From Bacteroidota bacterium (GTDB taxonomy: Bacteria; Bacteroidota; Bacteroidia; Chitinophagales; Chitinophagaceae), in the NCBI GenBank assembly GCA_023386855.1, contig JAEWIW010000268.1, forward strand, positions 1-8,283: DNA of 8,283 nucleotides, written 5' to 3'. A model generated the notes under the pieces. The model saw only the letters and a list, made by a program, of their open reading frames with translations, made no database searches and had not been told where the DNA came from. Below are positions 6,787 through 8,283 of the stretch, piece after piece. How positions within the stretch are numbered: the stretch's first letter is position 1; every line of letters starts with the position of its first letter. The translations under genes and the position numbers were made by a program.

Positions 6787-8260
6787 CAAAGATATTGACC
6801 GCTTGAGCAGGGAAGCTGCTGAGCAGTTCGATGTGGAGTCTAGCACATCGGGGTGGGAGGCGCTTGAGAAAAAACTCGATAAGGAACTGCCCACAGAAAA
6901 ATCGCGGCGCCGTCGCCGGTGGTTCTGGTGGATAGGCTCCCTCCTATTGGTATTGGGAATTTCCGGTTTACTTTATGGTTTGTTCTTACATCAGAACAAA
7001 AATGAAGGCAAGCCGGTTTTATCATCAACCGGGATCCAAAATACCGGTAAAGGCAGCGAACAACAAATGGCCAGGAATGCCAATCAGCAAGCACTGCCCG
7101 GTAATAATGTAAGAATAAACAAGGATGCATCTTCTTCCACGCAACCTGTTAATGCTACATCGTCCTCACAACCTGGCTATGCATCTTCTTCCCCGCAACC
7201 TGCTAATGCTACATCGTCCTCACAACCTGGCAATGTGTCATCGCCCAGTGAAGTCAATGATCCATCAAAAGCCGACAGGTCACAGGGAATCACTGTTAGT
7301 AAACCAACCCAGGCAACTAAACAACCATCGATTTTGGATAAATACCGAACTAAAAATCCTTCATCAATAACTTCAATAAAAACCAATAACCCTACCACTA
7401 TTTATCCTTCAGCAAAGCCAACACCACAAGATCAAAATCTTAAAGCCTTGTCCAATGAGCTGGTGATTACCCCTGGAAACAAAGAAATTAATACAGGAAA
7501 AAGGATCATTGAAGGAAAAAACATCGAGTTGCAAATCATCGATCGGAATCATTCATTCAGCGTTCCTTCGCCCGCACAAATAGATAGTTCCCTTTCATTT
7601 TTGGCATTAAAGCCGGTGAACACCCCATCGACCTTAAATAATCCATCAATAAAGATCCCGTCGAAATTCAAACCCTATTTCGAAATTGGTGCACTTGTAG
7701 GTTCCGATTTCAGTAATGTTCGTTTTTATGGTTCAGATAAACCTGGCTTCAATACAGGCCTTTCGATCGGTTACCAGTTTTTGCCACGTTGGCAACTTGC
7801 AACAGGTATCACTTACACGGTGAAAAAATACAGCGCCAAAGGAAATGATTATAAGCCTGCCAATGATTACTGGACCAATTACGTGAAGATGGATTTTGTT
7901 TCCGGTGAATGTTCCATGTGGGAGATCCCTTTATTAATACGATACAGCTTCTCGGAAAGCCAGCGCAGCAAATGGTTTTTGACGGGAGGACTTTCCAGTT
8001 ACCTGATGAAAAAAGAAACCTATGATCTGTACTATACTGAGAATGGAATCTACCAGAGCAGGCACAGGTCGTACCCCTCGGATAAAAAATATTTCTTTTC
8101 AATTATTCATCTTGTCGGAGGATACCAGCGACACCTTACTGAAAGATTATCACTTCAACTGGAACCTTATTTCAATATGCCCATGAAAGGGTTGGGTTAT
8201 GGCAGGATGCAGATCAACAGCTTTGGAACTAACCTGTCGCTTATTTTTAAAATTCCCTGA
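6770..8260 (+). CDS. envelope-spanning anti-sigma/outer-membrane beta-barrel protein (Dma-like)
   Basis: A 496-residue protein with four parts. Residues 1-45 are charged and helical, including SGWEALEKKLDKEL (27-40), and by position should be the cytosolic sigma-binding segment. RRRRR (46-50) then precedes one transmembrane helix (about 51-73), predicting a cytosolic N-terminus. Residues 74-298 are low-complexity Ser/Pro/Thr/Asn/Gln-rich sequence without Cys, enough to cross the periplasm. Residues about 299-496 are alternating aromatic/polar strands (FEIGALVGSDF, GLSIGYQFLPRWQLATGITYT, SIIHLVGGYQRHL, LSLQLEPYF, TNLSLIFKIP) resembling an eight-stranded outer-membrane barrel. This is the architecture of Bacteroides dual membrane-spanning anti-sigma factors (Dma), where the barrel's state at the surface controls the bound sigma factor. 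It overlaps the sigma gene by 17 bp, supporting partnership. Sigma binding itself is inferred; the N-terminus has no classical zinc anti-sigma HxxxCxxC motif. The TGA stop abuts repeat copy C. Confidence 0.75.
   Translation: MSHLSDKDIDRLSREAAEQFDVESSTSGWEALEKKLDKELPTEKSRRRRRWFWWIGSLLLVLGISGLLYGLFLHQNKNEGKPVLSSTGIQNTGKGSEQQMARNANQQALPGNNVRINKDASSSTQPVNATSSSQPGYASSSPQPANATSSSQPGNVSSPSEVNDPSKADRSQGITVSKPTQATKQPSILDKYRTKNPSSITSIKTNNPTTIYPSAKPTPQDQNLKALSNELVITPGNKEINTGKRIIEGKNIELQIIDRNHSFSVPSPAQIDSSLSFLALKPVNTPSTLNNPSIKIPSKFKPYFEIGALVGSDFSNVRFYGSDKPGFNTGLSIGYQFLPRWQLATGITYTVKKYSAKGNDYKPANDYWTNYVKMDFVSGECSMWEIPLLIRYSFSESQRSKWFLTGGLSSYLMKKETYDLYYTENGIYQSRHRSYPSDKKYFFSIIHLVGGYQRHLTERLSLQLEPYFNMPMKGLGYGRMQINSFGTNLSLIFKIP
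7125..7232 (+). repeat. 54-bp in-frame tandem duplication in the periplasmic linker
   Basis: Two 54-bp copies, 7125-7178 and 7179-7232, differ at only three positions. Each encodes 18 residues (about 120-137 and 138-155), and each is itself two related 9-residue units of the form A-S/T-S-S-x-Q-P-x-N/Y/G, giving four Ser-Gln-Pro units in a row. This is coding sequence in the low-complexity linker of the beta-barrel protein and probably arose by recent slippage or unequal exchange; linker length may vary between strains. Confidence 0.9.
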
Positions 8261-8283
8261 CCCCGTGGCACGCCCCCGTGCCA
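8260..8283 (+). repeat. GC-rich palindromic 3'-end element, copy C (cut by the window end)
   Basis: Unit CGTGGCACG at 8264-8272 is followed, after a CCCC spacer, by a second unit starting at 8277 that reads CGTGCCA before the window ends. The 13-bp period is kept. The left edge, TGACCCCGTGGCACG, is identical to copy B and includes the TGA stop of the beta-barrel gene. The first two unit centres are G then C, unlike the G, G start of A and B, so it may be a shorter or rearranged version. Confidence 0.8.

Noticed and set aside
6770..6907. Classical zinc-binding anti-sigma (ZAS) domain at the N-terminus of the beta-barrel protein.
   Set aside because: No HxxxCxxC motif is present; residues 1-45 contain no Cys and only one His, so any sigma binding must use another fold.
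7125..7370. A plus-strand frame with the repeated peptide MHLLPRNLLMLHRPHNLA.
   Set aside because: It is the alternate-frame reading of the 54-bp tandem repeat inside the beta-barrel gene, with no start or context of its own.
1..8283. The window starting and ending in the same repeat could mark a composite mobile element.
   Set aside because: A third copy lies internally at 6061, each copy sits at a gene 3' end, the intervening genes are mostly housekeeping, and there is no transposase, integrase or target-site duplication.

Overview
The window looks like chromosomal DNA of a Bacteroidota bacterium, probably Chitinophagaceae or a close relative. The clues are DUF3810- and DUF4403-type proteins, both typical of that phylum; a methylcrotonyl-type carboxyltransferase with the short 'MDLEFN.NED' N-terminus; weak or absent Shine-Dalgarno sequences; and an ECF sigma gene coupled to a membrane-anchored beta-barrel protein. 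The placement comes from protein character only, because no rRNA is present.

Layout. (1) Bases 49-687, minus strand: an Sfp-type 4'-phosphopantetheinyl transferase, divergent from (2) a dCTP deaminase at 759-1295. The deaminase converges with, and overlaps by 4 bp, (3) a minus-strand DUF3810-like membrane protein with an HEIGH metalloprotease motif (1292-2365). Across a 47-bp divergent gap lies a plus-strand run of three genes: (4) an acyl-CoA carboxylase carboxyltransferase subunit (2413-4041), (5) ribonuclease HI (4084-4557) and (6) a DUF4403-like lipoprotein (4616-6061). Then comes a two-gene unit: (7) an ECF sigma factor with a TTG start (6193-6786) and (8) an overlapping 496-residue protein (6770-8260). 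The last has a short cytosolic N-terminus, one inner-membrane helix, a long low-complexity linker and a C-terminal outer-membrane beta-barrel.

Two things stand out. The sigma/beta-barrel pair has the architecture of the dual membrane-spanning anti-sigma factors (Dma, with partner sigma Das) described in Bacteroides. In such a system one polypeptide could pass a signal from the outer membrane straight to a cytosolic sigma factor. The second is a GC-rich element built from a near-palindromic 9-mer, CGTGSCACG, repeated with a strict 13-bp period. It occurs three times (1-45, 6061-6104 and 8260 to the window end). Each copy lies 0-5 bp after a stop codon, at the 3' end of a transcription unit, in the same orientation relative to the gene it follows. 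It probably acts as a terminator or 3'-end mRNA structure and may be a dispersed genomic repeat family.

The other genes are mainly housekeeping: carrier-protein activation, pyrimidine nucleotide supply, branched-chain acyl-CoA carboxylation and RNA-DNA hybrid removal. I see no tRNA, rRNA, CRISPR array, transposase or phage gene.
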